Shown here in pieces: positions 51,294 to 59,500 of a stretch of 64,000 bases of DNA. Both the position numbers and the translations under genes were made by a program. Numbering within the stretch: the stretch's first letter is position 1; every line of letters begins with the position of its first letter. Under the pieces are notes generated by a model. That model had not been told where the DNA came from and ran no database searches. It worked only from the letters and a program-made list of their open reading frames with translations. Source of the DNA: Streptomyces sp. DG2A-72 (GTDB lineage Bacteria; Actinomycetota; Actinomycetes; Streptomycetales; Streptomycetaceae); the NCBI RefSeq assembly GCF_030499575.1, contig NZ_JASTLC010000001.1:992001-1056000 (forward strand), in the 5' to 3' direction.

Positions 51294-52787
51294 ATGAACG
51301 CCCTCAACTCCCTTCTGGACGGCTTCGGTACGGCCCTCACCCCGATCAACCTGCTGTGGGCGGCCCTCGGTGTGCTGCTCGGCACCGCGATCGGGGTGCT
51401 GCCCGGCATCGGTCCCGCGATGGCGGTCGCGCTGCTGCTGCCGGTGACGTACGGGCTCGACCCGATCGCCGCGTTCATCATGTTCGCGGGGATCTACTAC
51501 GGCGCGATGTTCGGCGGCTCCACCACCTCGATCCTGCTCAACACGCCCGGCGAGAGCGCCGCCGTGGTCGCGGCCATGGAGGGCAACCCCATGGCCAAGT
51601 CGGGGCGTGGCTCGCAGGCCCTGGCTGCTGCCGCCATCGGTCACTTCGCGGGCGGCCTGATCGGCACGATCCTGCTGGTGGCGCTGGCGCCGACGGTCGC
51701 CGACCTGGCCGTGGACATCGGCGCTCCGGACTACTTCGCCATCATGGTGCTGGCGTTCATCGCCGTGACGTCGGTCCTCGGCTCGTCCCGGATCCGGGGA
51801 CTCGCCTCCCTGCTGATCGGCCTGACGCTCGGCCTGGTGGGCCTGGACCAGATGACGGGGCAGCAGCGTCTCACCTTCGGTTCGCTCCAACTCGCCGACG
51901 GCATCGACGTGGTGATCGTGGCGGTGGGGCTCTTCGCGATCGGCGAGGCGCTGTGGGTCGCGGCGCATCTGCGGCGCGATCCGGGCGAGCCGATCCCGGT
52001 GGGCCGCCCGTGGCTGGGCCGCGGGGATGTGCGGCGGACCTGGAAGTCATGGCTGCGCGGCCCGTTCATCGGCTTCCCGTTCGGCGCGATTCCGGCGGGC
52101 GGCGCGGAGATCCCCACCTTCCTGTCGTACGTCACGGAGAAACGGCTGTCGAAGCACAAGGACGAGTGGGGCAAGGGCGCCATCGAGGGTGTCGCGGGAC
52201 CGGAGTCGGCGGCGTCGGCCTCGGCGGCGGGCACGCTGGTGTCGATGCTGACGCTGGGGCTGCCGACGACGGCGGTCGCCGCGGTGATGCTGGCCGCGTT
52301 CCAGCAGTACGGCATCCAGCCCGGTCCGCTGCTGTTCGAGCGCGAGCCGGAGCTGGTGTGGGGGCTGATCGCGTCGCTGTTCGTCGGCATGGTGCTGCTG
52401 CTCGCGCTCAACCTGCCGCTGGCGCCTCTGTGGGCGAAGCTGCTGCGCATTCCGCGGCCGTATCTGTACGCGGGGATCCTGTTCTTCGCGATGGTCGGTG
52501 CGTACGCGGTCGGCGGCGAGGTGATCGACCTGGTCACCCTGCTGGTGATCGGGCTGATCGGGTTCGGCATGCGGCGCTATGGCCTGCCGATCCTGCCGGC
52601 CGTCATCGGCGTGATCCTCGGCCCGAACGCCGAGCAGCAGCTGCGGCGTGCCCTGCAAATCAGCGACGGCAGTGTCTCGGGGCTGGTCAACACGCCGTTC
52701 GCGGTGACCGTTTACGCGGTGGTCGTGCTGCTGCTGGTGTGGCCGCTGCTCCGGAAGCTCGTGGTCCGGGGCGGTGCGAAGGCCTGA
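51294..52787 (+). CDS. tctA: Tripartite tricarboxylate transporter large membrane subunit TctA
   Basis: A 497-residue permease with 11-12 transmembrane helices and the TctA signatures: [40 protein letters not shown] (substrate-site loop), [39 protein letters not shown], and [15 protein letters not shown]. It uses the proton or sodium gradient to import the carboxylate bound by TctC. The three genes form a complete transporter operon. Confidence 0.95.
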   Translation: MNALNSLLDGFGTALTPINLLWAALGVLLGTAIGVLPGIGPAMAVALLLPVTYGLDPIAAFIMFAGIYYGAMFGGSTTSILLNTPGESAAVVAAMEGNPMAKSGRGSQALAAAAIGHFAGGLIGTILLVALAPTVADLAVDIGAPDYFAIMVLAFIAVTSVLGSSRIRGLASLLIGLTLGLVGLDQMTGQQRLTFGSLQLADGIDVVIVAVGLFAIGEALWVAAHLRRDPGEPIPVGRPWLGRGDVRRTWKSWLRGPFIGFPFGAIPAGGAEIPTFLSYVTEKRLSKHKDEWGKGAIEGVAGPESAASASAAGTLVSMLTLGLPTTAVAAVMLAAFQQYGIQPGPLLFEREPELVWGLIASLFVGMVLLLALNLPLAPLWAKLLRIPRPYLYAGILFFAMVGAYAVGGEVIDLVTLLVIGLIGFGMRRYGLPILPAVIGVILGPNAEQQLRRALQISDGSVSGLVNTPFAVTVYAVVVLLLVWPLLRKLVVRGGAKA

Positions 52788-52951
52788 TCCATGCGGACTT
52801 TGTGGATTTTCGGCCATGGTTGTGGCGTGCACCTGCCCAGACGCCGCTTCTTGATGGCACGCTGCCCTGAACTGCGCACGCAGTAACACCCCTGCCCACC
52901 CGGGCGGATGGTCCCCACCGCCCGGTCCCCCCCACCGCAGAAGGAGACCGC

Positions 52952-53950
52952 GTGATAGGCAGACTCCGCACATCCGGCGGTACCCGCGTCCGGCGCACCG
53001 TCCTCGGCGCGCTGGCCGGCGTCGCCGCCCTCCTGGCCACGGGCGTCACCGCCGCCCCGGCCGGTGCCACCACTGAGGAACCGGGAGCGGTGCCCCTCGC
53101 GGCGCAGGAACGCGCCCGTGACTTCTGGACCTCTGAGCGGATGCGGCAGGCCATCCCGCTCGACGTCCTGTCCGTCGACCGCTCCGACGTGACAGCCTCG
53201 GCCCCACGCCAGGGCAAGAAGACCGTCGTCGCACCGAGCGCCCCGTCCTCCCCCGTCGGAACCCTGGCCATCCCCAACAGCGGTGGCGCCTGGACCGGAG
53301 GCGGGGCCGTGGTGAAGACCGCGGGCCGGGTGTTCTTCACCTACCAGGGCCGCACCGCGTCCTGCTCCGGCAACGCGGTCACCAGCGCCAACAAGAGCAC
53401 GGTGATGACCGCCGGCCACTGTGTGAAGCTGGAGGGGGCCTGGCACACCAACTGGGTGTTCGTGCCCGGATACCACGACGGACAGGCGCCGTACGGCAGG
53501 TGGTCGGCGACCAAGACGCTGTCCACGCCGCAGTGGACGGCCAGTGAGGACATCAACTACGACATAGGCGCGGCCGTGGTCGCACCTCTCGACGGCAAGA
53601 GCCTCACGGATGTCGTCGGCGGCCAGGGCCTGGCCTTCAACACCGGCTACAACAAGGCGATGTACGCCTTCGGCTTCCCCGCCGCCGCCCCGTACGACGG
53701 CGAGAAGTTCATCTACTGCAGCGGCACCACCTACCGGGACTTCCTGCTGTCCAGCGACCACGGCATGACCTGCAACATGACCGGTGGCTCCAGCGGAGGC
53801 CCCTGGTTCACCCAGTTCGACGAGGCGACCGGCACCGGTCTGCAGTCCTCGGTGAACAGCTTCAAGTACAACTTCCTGCCGAACGCGATGTACGGGCCGG
53901 TCTTCGGCGCGGACGCGCAGAACCTGTACCGGACCGCCCAGTCGTCCTGA
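52952..53950 (+). CDS. Secreted trypsin-like serine peptidase
   Basis: A 332-residue exported protease (GTG start, AGAAGGAG just upstream). A signal peptide (RRTVLGALAGVAALLATGV, cleavage near AGATTE) and a propeptide of about 60 residues precede the S1 domain. The triad is His in STVMTAGHCVK, Asp in NYDIGAAVV and Ser in MTGGSSGGPWF. Cysteine pairs flank His and Ser. It resembles the V8/glutamyl-endopeptidase-like secreted proteases of Streptomyces. Specificity cannot be read reliably. Confidence 0.92.
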   Translation: MIGRLRTSGGTRVRRTVLGALAGVAALLATGVTAAPAGATTEEPGAVPLAAQERARDFWTSERMRQAIPLDVLSVDRSDVTASAPRQGKKTVVAPSAPSSPVGTLAIPNSGGAWTGGGAVVKTAGRVFFTYQGRTASCSGNAVTSANKSTVMTAGHCVKLEGAWHTNWVFVPGYHDGQAPYGRWSATKTLSTPQWTASEDINYDIGAAVVAPLDGKSLTDVVGGQGLAFNTGYNKAMYAFGFPAAAPYDGEKFIYCSGTTYRDFLLSSDHGMTCNMTGGSSGGPWFTQFDEATGTGLQSSVNSFKYNFLPNAMYGPVFGADAQNLYRTAQSS

Positions 53951-53965
53951 TCGGTCGCCCAGTCC

Positions 53966-53994
53966 GACGGGCCTGCATCGAACGCGGGCCCGTC
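53966..53994. terminator. Terminator hairpin between convergent genes
   Basis: GACGGGCC (53966-53973) pairs with GGCCCGTC (53987-53994), between the protease stop and the TPP-enzyme stop at 54008. Confidence 0.7.
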
Positions 53995-54007
53995 AGCTGA
54001 GCATCGC

Positions 54008-55774
54008 TCAGTGACCCCGGAACGCCTCCTCCAGCCACCAGGACCCGTGATCCCGGACCACCTTGGCGTCGATGAGCAGCGGTGCGGAGCGTGGCCCGGC
54101 CACCCAGTCCTCTACGGCCTTCAGGTCCGCCCGCGAGCGCACGGTCACCGCCTCGAAGCCGTACCCGCGGGCCACGGCGGCGATGTCCGTCGGCGGGAAC
54201 TCGACCAGGTCGAGCGCGTGTCCGTCCGGCCCGAAGTGGTGCACCTCCGCTCCGTAGGCGTCGTCGTTGTAGACGACGACCACCATCGGCAGTCCGAGCC
54301 GGCGGACCGTGTCGAGTTCGGCGGCGCCCATCATCGCGCCGCCGTCCCCGAGCGCGGCCACGGGAAGCCGGTCCGGCTGGGCCAGCGCCGCACCGATCGT
54401 GGTCGCCAGCCCCAGGCCGATCGACTGGAAGGCCTGGGTGAAGCAGAAGCCGTACTGGTCGGGCACCGACAGGTACATGCTGGGGTAGCCCATGAAGTTG
54501 CCGGAGTCCACGCCGATGACCCGCTCGCCGGGGAGGATGTCGTCGAGCGCGATGCTCAGCGTCCGCGGGTCGATCCGCTCACGGCCGCTCGTGTCCTCGT
54601 ACGGCACGTCCCGCCAGCGCACGCGTGCGGCGATGTGCGCGCCGACCTCGGGGGTGCGGTAGCCCTGCCGTGGTCCGCCGCCCGCGTCGAGCACGAGCCG
54701 TGCCGTGCGGGTCACGTCGCCGGTGACGCCGAGGTCGAGCGCCCGGTGTGCGCCGAGCGCGGACGCGTCGTCGTCGACCTGGACGACGCTCGCCTCCGGG
54801 CCGATCAGTCGCCCGTGCCGCATGGTCCACATGTTCAGCGCGCAGCCCCAGCCCACGATCAGGTCCGCGCCCTGGATCAGTTCGGCGGCCACGGGGGACG
54901 CGAAACCGCCGGACACGTCGAGCGACCAGGGGTTGCCGTGGAACAGGCCGCGGGCGACGGCCGACGTCGCGAGCAGTGCGCCGTGGCGCTCGGCGAGCGC
55001 TTCGAGAGCGTCCCGGCCACCGCGCCCGCGTGCTCCCCGTCCGGCCACGAACACCGGGTGCCGGGCCTGCCCCAACAGCCGTGCCAGCGCGGTCACTTCG
55101 GCCGCCGACGGTTCGACCGGCGCTCGTTCGGGTGGCGCGGCGGCTGAGCGGCCTCGGTGAAGTCCGGTACGGTTCGGCAACGCCCCGAAGGGGCGCGGGG
55201 AACTGCGCGACCAGCCACGACGGGCCCGCAGACGCTCGACGGCCGATCGCCGCACTTCCCGCGGAGCGCTTGGCGCCAGGGCGCCGTCCGGCACGTCCAG
55301 GGACTGCACCGGCAGGGGGAGGTTGAGCAGGACGGTGCGGCGCTCGTGCAGGGCGCGACGTACGGCAGCGCAGGCCTGCTCGACCGCGTCCTCGGCGGAC
55401 GTGATCCGCGCCGTGACCGCGCCGACCGCGTGTGCCAGTCCCTCCTGGTCGACGTAGAAGTTCGACTTCGGCTCGGTCACCTCTGCCGCCAGCACGACGA
55501 GGGGCGTACGGCTCTTGGCCGCCTCGGCGATCCCCGTGACCGCGTTCGTCAGGCCGGGCCCCTGGTGCACACTCAGCGCCGGCACCGTGCCGCTCATCCG
55601 CGCGTACGCGTCGGCCATGGTCGCCGCGCCGCCCTCGTGGCGGGCGGCGACGAACCGCGCGCCCGCCGCGACCATGGCGTTGGTCGGGTGGAAGTTGCCC
55701 GATCCGACCACGCCGAAGACCTGCTCGACCCCGGCCGCCACCAGCGCCCGGCCGACCGCCTCCGCGACGTTCAT
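54008..55774 (-). CDS. Thiamine pyrophosphate-dependent enzyme (acetolactate synthase/benzoylformate decarboxylase-like) with repeat-derived insert
   Basis: A 588-residue TPP enzyme. The N-terminal Pyr domain carries the activating glutamate in FVAARHEGGAATMADAYAR and the VHQGPGLTNAVTGIAEA segment; the central domain binds nucleotide or is structural (DLIVGWGCALNMWTMRHGR); the C-terminal PP domain has the TPP motif ALGDGGAMMGAAELDTV ... NDDAYG and FTQAFQSIGLGLATTIGAA. The reaction cannot be fixed: decarboxylation or carboligation of a 2-oxo acid. Between the first two domains about 44 residues (RRSAVERLRARRGWSRSSPR and onward) are translated from an inserted repeat. It overlaps the cyclase-family gene by 4 bp (ATGA), forming an operon with it. 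Confidence 0.9.
   Translation of the reverse strand: MNVAEAVGRALVAAGVEQVFGVVGSGNFHPTNAMVAAGARFVAARHEGGAATMADAYARMSGTVPALSVHQGPGLTNAVTGIAEAAKSRTPLVVLAAEVTEPKSNFYVDQEGLAHAVGAVTARITSAEDAVEQACAAVRRALHERRTVLLNLPLPVQSLDVPDGALAPSAPREVRRSAVERLRARRGWSRSSPRPFGALPNRTGLHRGRSAAAPPERAPVEPSAAEVTALARLLGQARHPVFVAGRGARGRGGRDALEALAERHGALLATSAVARGLFHGNPWSLDVSGGFASPVAAELIQGADLIVGWGCALNMWTMRHGRLIGPEASVVQVDDDASALGAHRALDLGVTGDVTRTARLVLDAGGGPRQGYRTPEVGAHIAARVRWRDVPYEDTSGRERIDPRTLSIALDDILPGERVIGVDSGNFMGYPSMYLSVPDQYGFCFTQAFQSIGLGLATTIGAALAQPDRLPVAALGDGGAMMGAAELDTVRRLGLPMVVVVYNDDAYGAEVHHFGPDGHALDLVEFPPTDIAAVARGYGFEAVTVRSRADLKAVEDWVAGPRSAPLLIDAKVVRDHGSWWLEEAFRGH
55145..55278 (+). repeat. Dispersed repeat within the TPP-enzyme gene, antisense to it
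   Basis: Plus-strand core ACGGTTCGGCAACGCCCCGA, then AGGGGCGCGGGGAACTGCGC, GACCAGCCACGACGGGCC and the tail CACTTCCCGCGGAGCGCTTG. It falls between the Pyr and central domains of the enzyme and keeps the frame open, being read in antisense. Confidence 0.85.
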
Positions 55775-56556
55775 GACCGTTCCACGAGGGCGAGCACCCG
55801 CGCGGGAGCCCCGGAGCCGGTGACGATGGGCAGGGGTCCCGCGATGACGACGGCACCGGTCGGCGGCAGCGCGGCGAGGTTCCGCAGCTGGGTGAGCCCG
55901 TACTTGTCGCTGCCCATGAGATAGGAGTGGCACGGGAACATCGGGTCGAAGGAGTGGGCGCCTCCGGCGTCGGTGCCCACCGTCTCGACGCCGAGGCCGA
56001 TCACCGGGGACTCCTCGGCCACCCAGCGGGCGCATTCCGGCGACAGGCCCGGAGTGTGCGGACCGTTCTCGTCCGCGTTGAGGAAGGCCTCCTGGGTGTC
56101 CGAGCGGGCGTCCCAGCCGGTGCGCAGCAGCAGCCAACCGCCGTCGGGCAGCGGGCCGTTCTCCGCCTCCCATGCCTTCACATGGTCCACTTCGACGAGG
56201 AAGTCCGGGTTGGCGTCCGCTTCGGCGGTGAAGTCCAGCACGGCCGCCGGTGCGATCAGCCGCCGCGCCGGCACCGAGGCCACGTCGGCGAGGTCCTTGC
56301 CGGTGACCCAGTGGTTCGGTGCGTCGAAGTGGGTGCCGGTGTGCTCGCCGCTGCGGAAGTTGTTCCAGTACCAGGCCGGTCCCCGGTCGTCGTACCGGCT
56401 GATCTCCTCCAGTGCGAACACGGCGGTCTGGCCGAACTCGGGCGGCAGCTGGATCACCGGTGTCGACGACGACAGCGGCGACGTCAGGTCGACGACGTCG
56501 ATCGAGCCGCTCCGCAGCCCGGACACCAGCGAAGCGAGAACGGACGGCTCGGGCAT
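55771..56556 (-). CDS. Cyclase-family (kynurenine formamidase-like) hydrolase
   Basis: A 261-residue metal-dependent hydrolase. The zinc motif is GEHTGTHFDAPNHW (the family HxGTHxDxPxH), with IDVVDLTSPLSSSTPVIQLP at the start and WLLLRTGWDAR, LGVETVGTDAG and HSYLMGSDKYGLTQL later; length is normal. Members hydrolyse N-formylkynurenine, isatin or related cyclic amides or lactones. The ATG at 56556 has AGGAGG at good spacing. It is the first gene of an operon with the TPP enzyme and is divergent from a P450 64 bp away, a combination suggesting an oxidative catabolic route. Confidence 0.9.
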   Translation of the reverse strand: MPEPSVLASLVSGLRSGSIDVVDLTSPLSSSTPVIQLPPEFGQTAVFALEEISRYDDRGPAWYWNNFRSGEHTGTHFDAPNHWVTGKDLADVASVPARRLIAPAAVLDFTAEADANPDFLVEVDHVKAWEAENGPLPDGGWLLLRTGWDARSDTQEAFLNADENGPHTPGLSPECARWVAEESPVIGLGVETVGTDAGGAHSFDPMFPCHSYLMGSDKYGLTQLRNLAALPPTGAVVIAGPLPIVTGSGAPARVLALVERS

Positions 56557-56620
56557 GGCGGCCTCCTGAGACGATGCTGGAGCCGGAACTCCACGTAGGT
56601 ACGGGAACAGGGCAGCTCCC

Positions 56621-57799
56621 ATGGTGACAGCAGATCGCTTTCCGCTCGGCTCCGCGACGACGCTCGCCGAGCTGGCGGACGACCCCCACCCCAGGCTGGC
56701 CCTGCTGCGTGCCCACGAGCCGGTCTCCTGGCTCCCCGCGCTGGGCGGCTGGCTGGTGACGCGGCGCGATCTCGCGCTGCGGGTGATGCGGGACGCGGAC
56801 ACCTTCACCGTGGACGACCCCCGCTTCTCCACCGCCCAGGTGGTCGGCCCCAGCATGCTCTCCCTGGAAGGCGCCGAGCACGCGCGGCACCGCGCTCCCT
56901 TCACCGATCCGTTCCGTCCGCGAGATGTGCGGGACCGGTTCGCCGGCTTCGTGGCGGACGAAGCAGCCCGGCTCGTGGAGACCGTCCGGCCGCGGGGCCG
57001 CGCCGAGCTGCGGCGGGAGGTGGCCGGGCCCCTGGCCGTCGCCGTCGTCGCCGAGTCCCTGGGCCTGGTCGACGCCGACGCCGAGGCGGTGCTGTCCTGG
57101 TACGACGCCATCGTGGGCACGGTCTCCGACATCACCGCGGGGCAGCCCTCGAATCCCACCGGAGCGGCGGCGTTCGACGAGTTGAGAGACAGCGTCGAGG
57201 CGACGGTCATCGCGGGTGTCGATACGTCGCTGCTGGTCGCGGCTGCCGAACGGCTGAAGCTGCCGGAGGTGGTCGCCAACGCCGCCGTGCTGATGTTCGG
57301 CGGCATCGAGACCACCGAGGGCATGATCGCCAACGCGGTACTGCACCTGCTGGCCGAGCCCGGTCAACTCGCGCTTCTGCGGGCCGATCCGGGCCTGGTC
57401 GACGCGGCGATCGAGGAGGCGCTGCGGCTGGAACCCGCCGCGGCGGTCGTCGACCGCTACGCCACCGCCGATGTGACGATCGGCGGGGCCGAGGTGCGCC
57501 GCGGGGATCTCGTGGTCGTCTCGCTCGCCGGAGCCAACCGTGACCCCGAGGTCTTCCCGGACCCCGACCGTTTCGACCTACGACGCACCAACTCCCGTCT
57601 CCAGCTGGCCTTCGCCCACGGCCCGCACTTCTGCCTGGGCGCCCATCTCGCCCGACTGGAGACCCGCGTCTGCCTCCTCACGCTCCTCGATCGTCTGCCC
57701 GGACTGCGCCTGGATGCCGCCTCGTCCACCGCACCCAGCGGCCTGCTCTTCCGTAAGCCCTCGGCCCTGCACGTCCGTTGGGACACTCCGGTGTCGTGA
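56621..57799 (+). CDS. Cytochrome P450
   Basis: A 392-residue soluble bacterial P450. Substrate-binding N-terminal half with GWLVTRRDLALRVMRDADTF and LEGAEHARHRAPFTDPFRP (C-helix), I-helix VLMFGGIETTEGMIANAV with the acid/alcohol pair as E-T, K-helix ExxR in IEEALRLEPAAAVVDRYA, and heme loop FAHGPHFCLGAHLARLE with the axial Cys. No ferredoxin or reductase is adjacent. It resembles small-molecule or fatty-acid hydroxylases; the substrate is unknown. It is divergent from the cyclase/TPP operon and may belong to the same pathway. Confidence 0.92.
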   Translation: MVTADRFPLGSATTLAELADDPHPRLALLRAHEPVSWLPALGGWLVTRRDLALRVMRDADTFTVDDPRFSTAQVVGPSMLSLEGAEHARHRAPFTDPFRPRDVRDRFAGFVADEAARLVETVRPRGRAELRREVAGPLAVAVVAESLGLVDADAEAVLSWYDAIVGTVSDITAGQPSNPTGAAAFDELRDSVEATVIAGVDTSLLVAAAERLKLPEVVANAAVLMFGGIETTEGMIANAVLHLLAEPGQLALLRADPGLVDAAIEEALRLEPAAAVVDRYATADVTIGGAEVRRGDLVVVSLAGANRDPEVFPDPDRFDLRRTNSRLQLAFAHGPHFCLGAHLARLETRVCLLTLLDRLPGLRLDAASSTAPSGLLFRKPSALHVRWDTPVS

Positions 57800-58083
57800 C
57801 GCGGCCTACGGGCGCGCGGCGCGGCCGATCTCGGCTGCGACGCGGGCGTCGACGAGGTACTGCCTGATGTCGTGCGCCCGGTCCTTCCGAGCGGCCAGCC
57901 GATGGCGACGGCGTCCCCCGCCGCCCACGCGGCCCGCCGGTGCTCCCCGCGACGAGCCGTTTGCGATCGTCCGGCCGCCGCGTCCGTCGGTCGGCACTGG
58001 GCGTCCGGTCACGCTCGGACCTGGCCCGGTGCCTGGCGTACGCGGGGGTCACGGAGTGACGAGGCACCGGCCGGTGCCTCGGC
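57800..58083. other. Spacer without a convincing gene
   Basis: A frame on the minus strand ends in RAHDIRQYLVDARVAAEIGR, which could be the decayed tail of an enzyme, but nothing upstream of it is recognisable. No repeat or hairpin of note. Confidence 0.4.
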
Positions 58084-59106
58084 TCAGCCGCGGGTGCTCT
58101 CGCGCACGATGATCCGGTGGCCCGCGACATGGTCCTGCAGCGGACCCGCGTCCGGCTCGTCGATGCGCTCCAGCAGCAGGGCCACCGCGGCGCGCGCGAT
58201 CTCCTGCTTGTCCGGGGCGACGGTCGTCAGACTGGGCACGCTGAACCGGGATGCCTCGATGTCGTCGAAGCCGACCACGTCGAGGTCTCCGGGCACGGTA
58301 CGGCCGAACTCGTGCAGGGCACGCAAGGCGCCCAGGGCCATGTGGTCGTTCAGACACAGCAGCGCGTCCGGAGGTGACGGCCGCCGCATGAGCGCGGTCG
58401 CGGCGCGAGCGCCGTCCTGCCAGTGGTACGCCTCCATCGGCAGCACCAGGTCGGCGTCGAAGGGCAACCCGGCCGCATCAAGGGCCTCTCGGTACCCGTC
58501 CGTGCGCAGCCGGTCCGTGCCCAGGCGGCCCCGCACGGCCCCTCCGACGACGGCGATGCGGCGGCGACCGCGCGACAGCAGATACGCCGTGGCCTCGCGG
58601 GCGGCCCGTACGTTGTCGATGCCCACGTGGTCGGTGCCGCCCTCGGCGGGCCGTTCGCCGAGCAGGACGACGGGCAGGCGCCGGTCGCGGGTGGCGAGGT
58701 CGCGGGGCAGGAGGGAGAGCGGGCTGAGGATGACACCGTCGGAGAACTGGGCGTCGAATCCGTGCAGCGCCGCCAGTTCGCGCTCGCGCACGGCCCCGGT
58801 CTGGTGCAGCAGCACCGTGCGGCCCCTGCGGTCGGCCTCGGCCATGACGTACTTCGCCAGCTCGGCGAAGTACGCGACGTCGAGTTCCGGGACAGCCAGG
58901 GTGATCATGCCGGTGCGGCCCTGGCGCAGCTGGCGTCCGGCGATGTTCACCCGGTAGCCCAGCGCGTCGATGGCCTCCTGGACGGCGGTACGGGTCCGCT
59001 CCGAGACATGCTCGAAGTTGTTGATCACGTTGGAGACGGTCTTGGGCGAGACGCCCGCGTACTCCGCCACGTCCTTGATCCTCGGTCTGGCCGCCACGCT
59101 GTTCAT
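58084..59106 (-). CDS. LacI-family transcriptional regulator
   Basis: A 340-residue repressor. The N-terminal helix-turn-helix and hinge are RIKDVAEYAGVSPKTVSNVI and RVNIAGRQLRQGRTGMITL; the effector domain is a periplasmic-binding fold (ELAALHGFDAQFSDGVILSP, DHVGIDNVRAAREATAYLL, DVVGFDDIEASRFSVPSLTT). Sugar-responsive control is the family norm. It is divergent from the disrupted GH2 gene, and palindromic ATCGAT-centred sites lie in the spacer. With GH2 destroyed, its remaining target may be itself or the beta-helix gene, which has a similar operator. Confidence 0.95.
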   Translation of the reverse strand: MNSVAARPRIKDVAEYAGVSPKTVSNVINNFEHVSERTRTAVQEAIDALGYRVNIAGRQLRQGRTGMITLAVPELDVAYFAELAKYVMAEADRRGRTVLLHQTGAVRERELAALHGFDAQFSDGVILSPLSLLPRDLATRDRRLPVVLLGERPAEGGTDHVGIDNVRAAREATAYLLSRGRRRIAVVGGAVRGRLGTDRLRTDGYREALDAAGLPFDADLVLPMEAYHWQDGARAATALMRRPSPPDALLCLNDHMALGALRALHEFGRTVPGDLDVVGFDDIEASRFSVPSLTTVAPDKQEIARAAVALLLERIDEPDAGPLQDHVAGHRIIVRESTRG

Positions 59107-59138
59107 CCTTCCGCAGGCCGCGATCGTACCGACCGTCA

Positions 59139-59192
59139 CGAATCGATTTCGGGCCGGACCAACGTCCGCCAACACATTTGCATCGATGTAAA
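59139..59192. promoter_or_regulatory. Two LacI-type palindromes in the LacI/GH2 divergent spacer
   Basis: CGAATCGATTTCG (59139-59151, AATCGATT core) and TTTGCATCGATGTAAA (59177-59192, 14 of 16 positions symmetric) both centre on ATCGAT, as expected for LacI-family sites, and lie in the 129-bp spacer between the regulator start and the GH2 start. Confidence 0.6.
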
Positions 59193-59310
59193 GAGCATGG
59201 TGCCATGTGCCTCGACACTCGAGGCAAGGAGCACCATGCGCGTCCCCCAGTTCTCGGGCCTGCCCCGCCCCGACTACCCGAGGCCGCAGTTCGTGCGCGA
59301 GGCCTGGCTC

Positions 59311-59500
59311 AATGTCAACTACTCAGCGCTAAGGCGCCGGGCTTGCACAACGGGCATCACTGGGTGTGATGCTGCGTTTGCGTCCAGTCCCACTCCGAGA
59401 TGTTCGGGGTGGGTCAGGGGCCGTTGACTGGGCCCCGCGTCGCCACAACTCCCACGCGCGGGCGCGGATGTTGCGGGAGCTGTTGCGGTCTGCGTGATCA
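59311..59500 (-). ncRNA. Predicted omega RNA (reRNA) overlapping the tnpB 3' end
   Basis: By analogy with ISDra2 and related systems, the guide RNA of TnpB is transcribed from the 3' part of tnpB through the right end, its scaffold ending at the element tip and its guide in the flank. Here the scaffold would end with GCGCTGAGTAGTTGACATT and the first 20 guide bases would be GAGCCAGGCCTCGCGCACGA, inside the GH2 start. The 5' limit is a guess. Confidence 0.35.

Noticed and set aside
57806..58012. 68-codon minus-strand frame ending RAHDIRQYLVDARVAAEIGR
   Set aside because: The tail looks protein-like, but no family or start site is supported; mentioned only as a spacer note.
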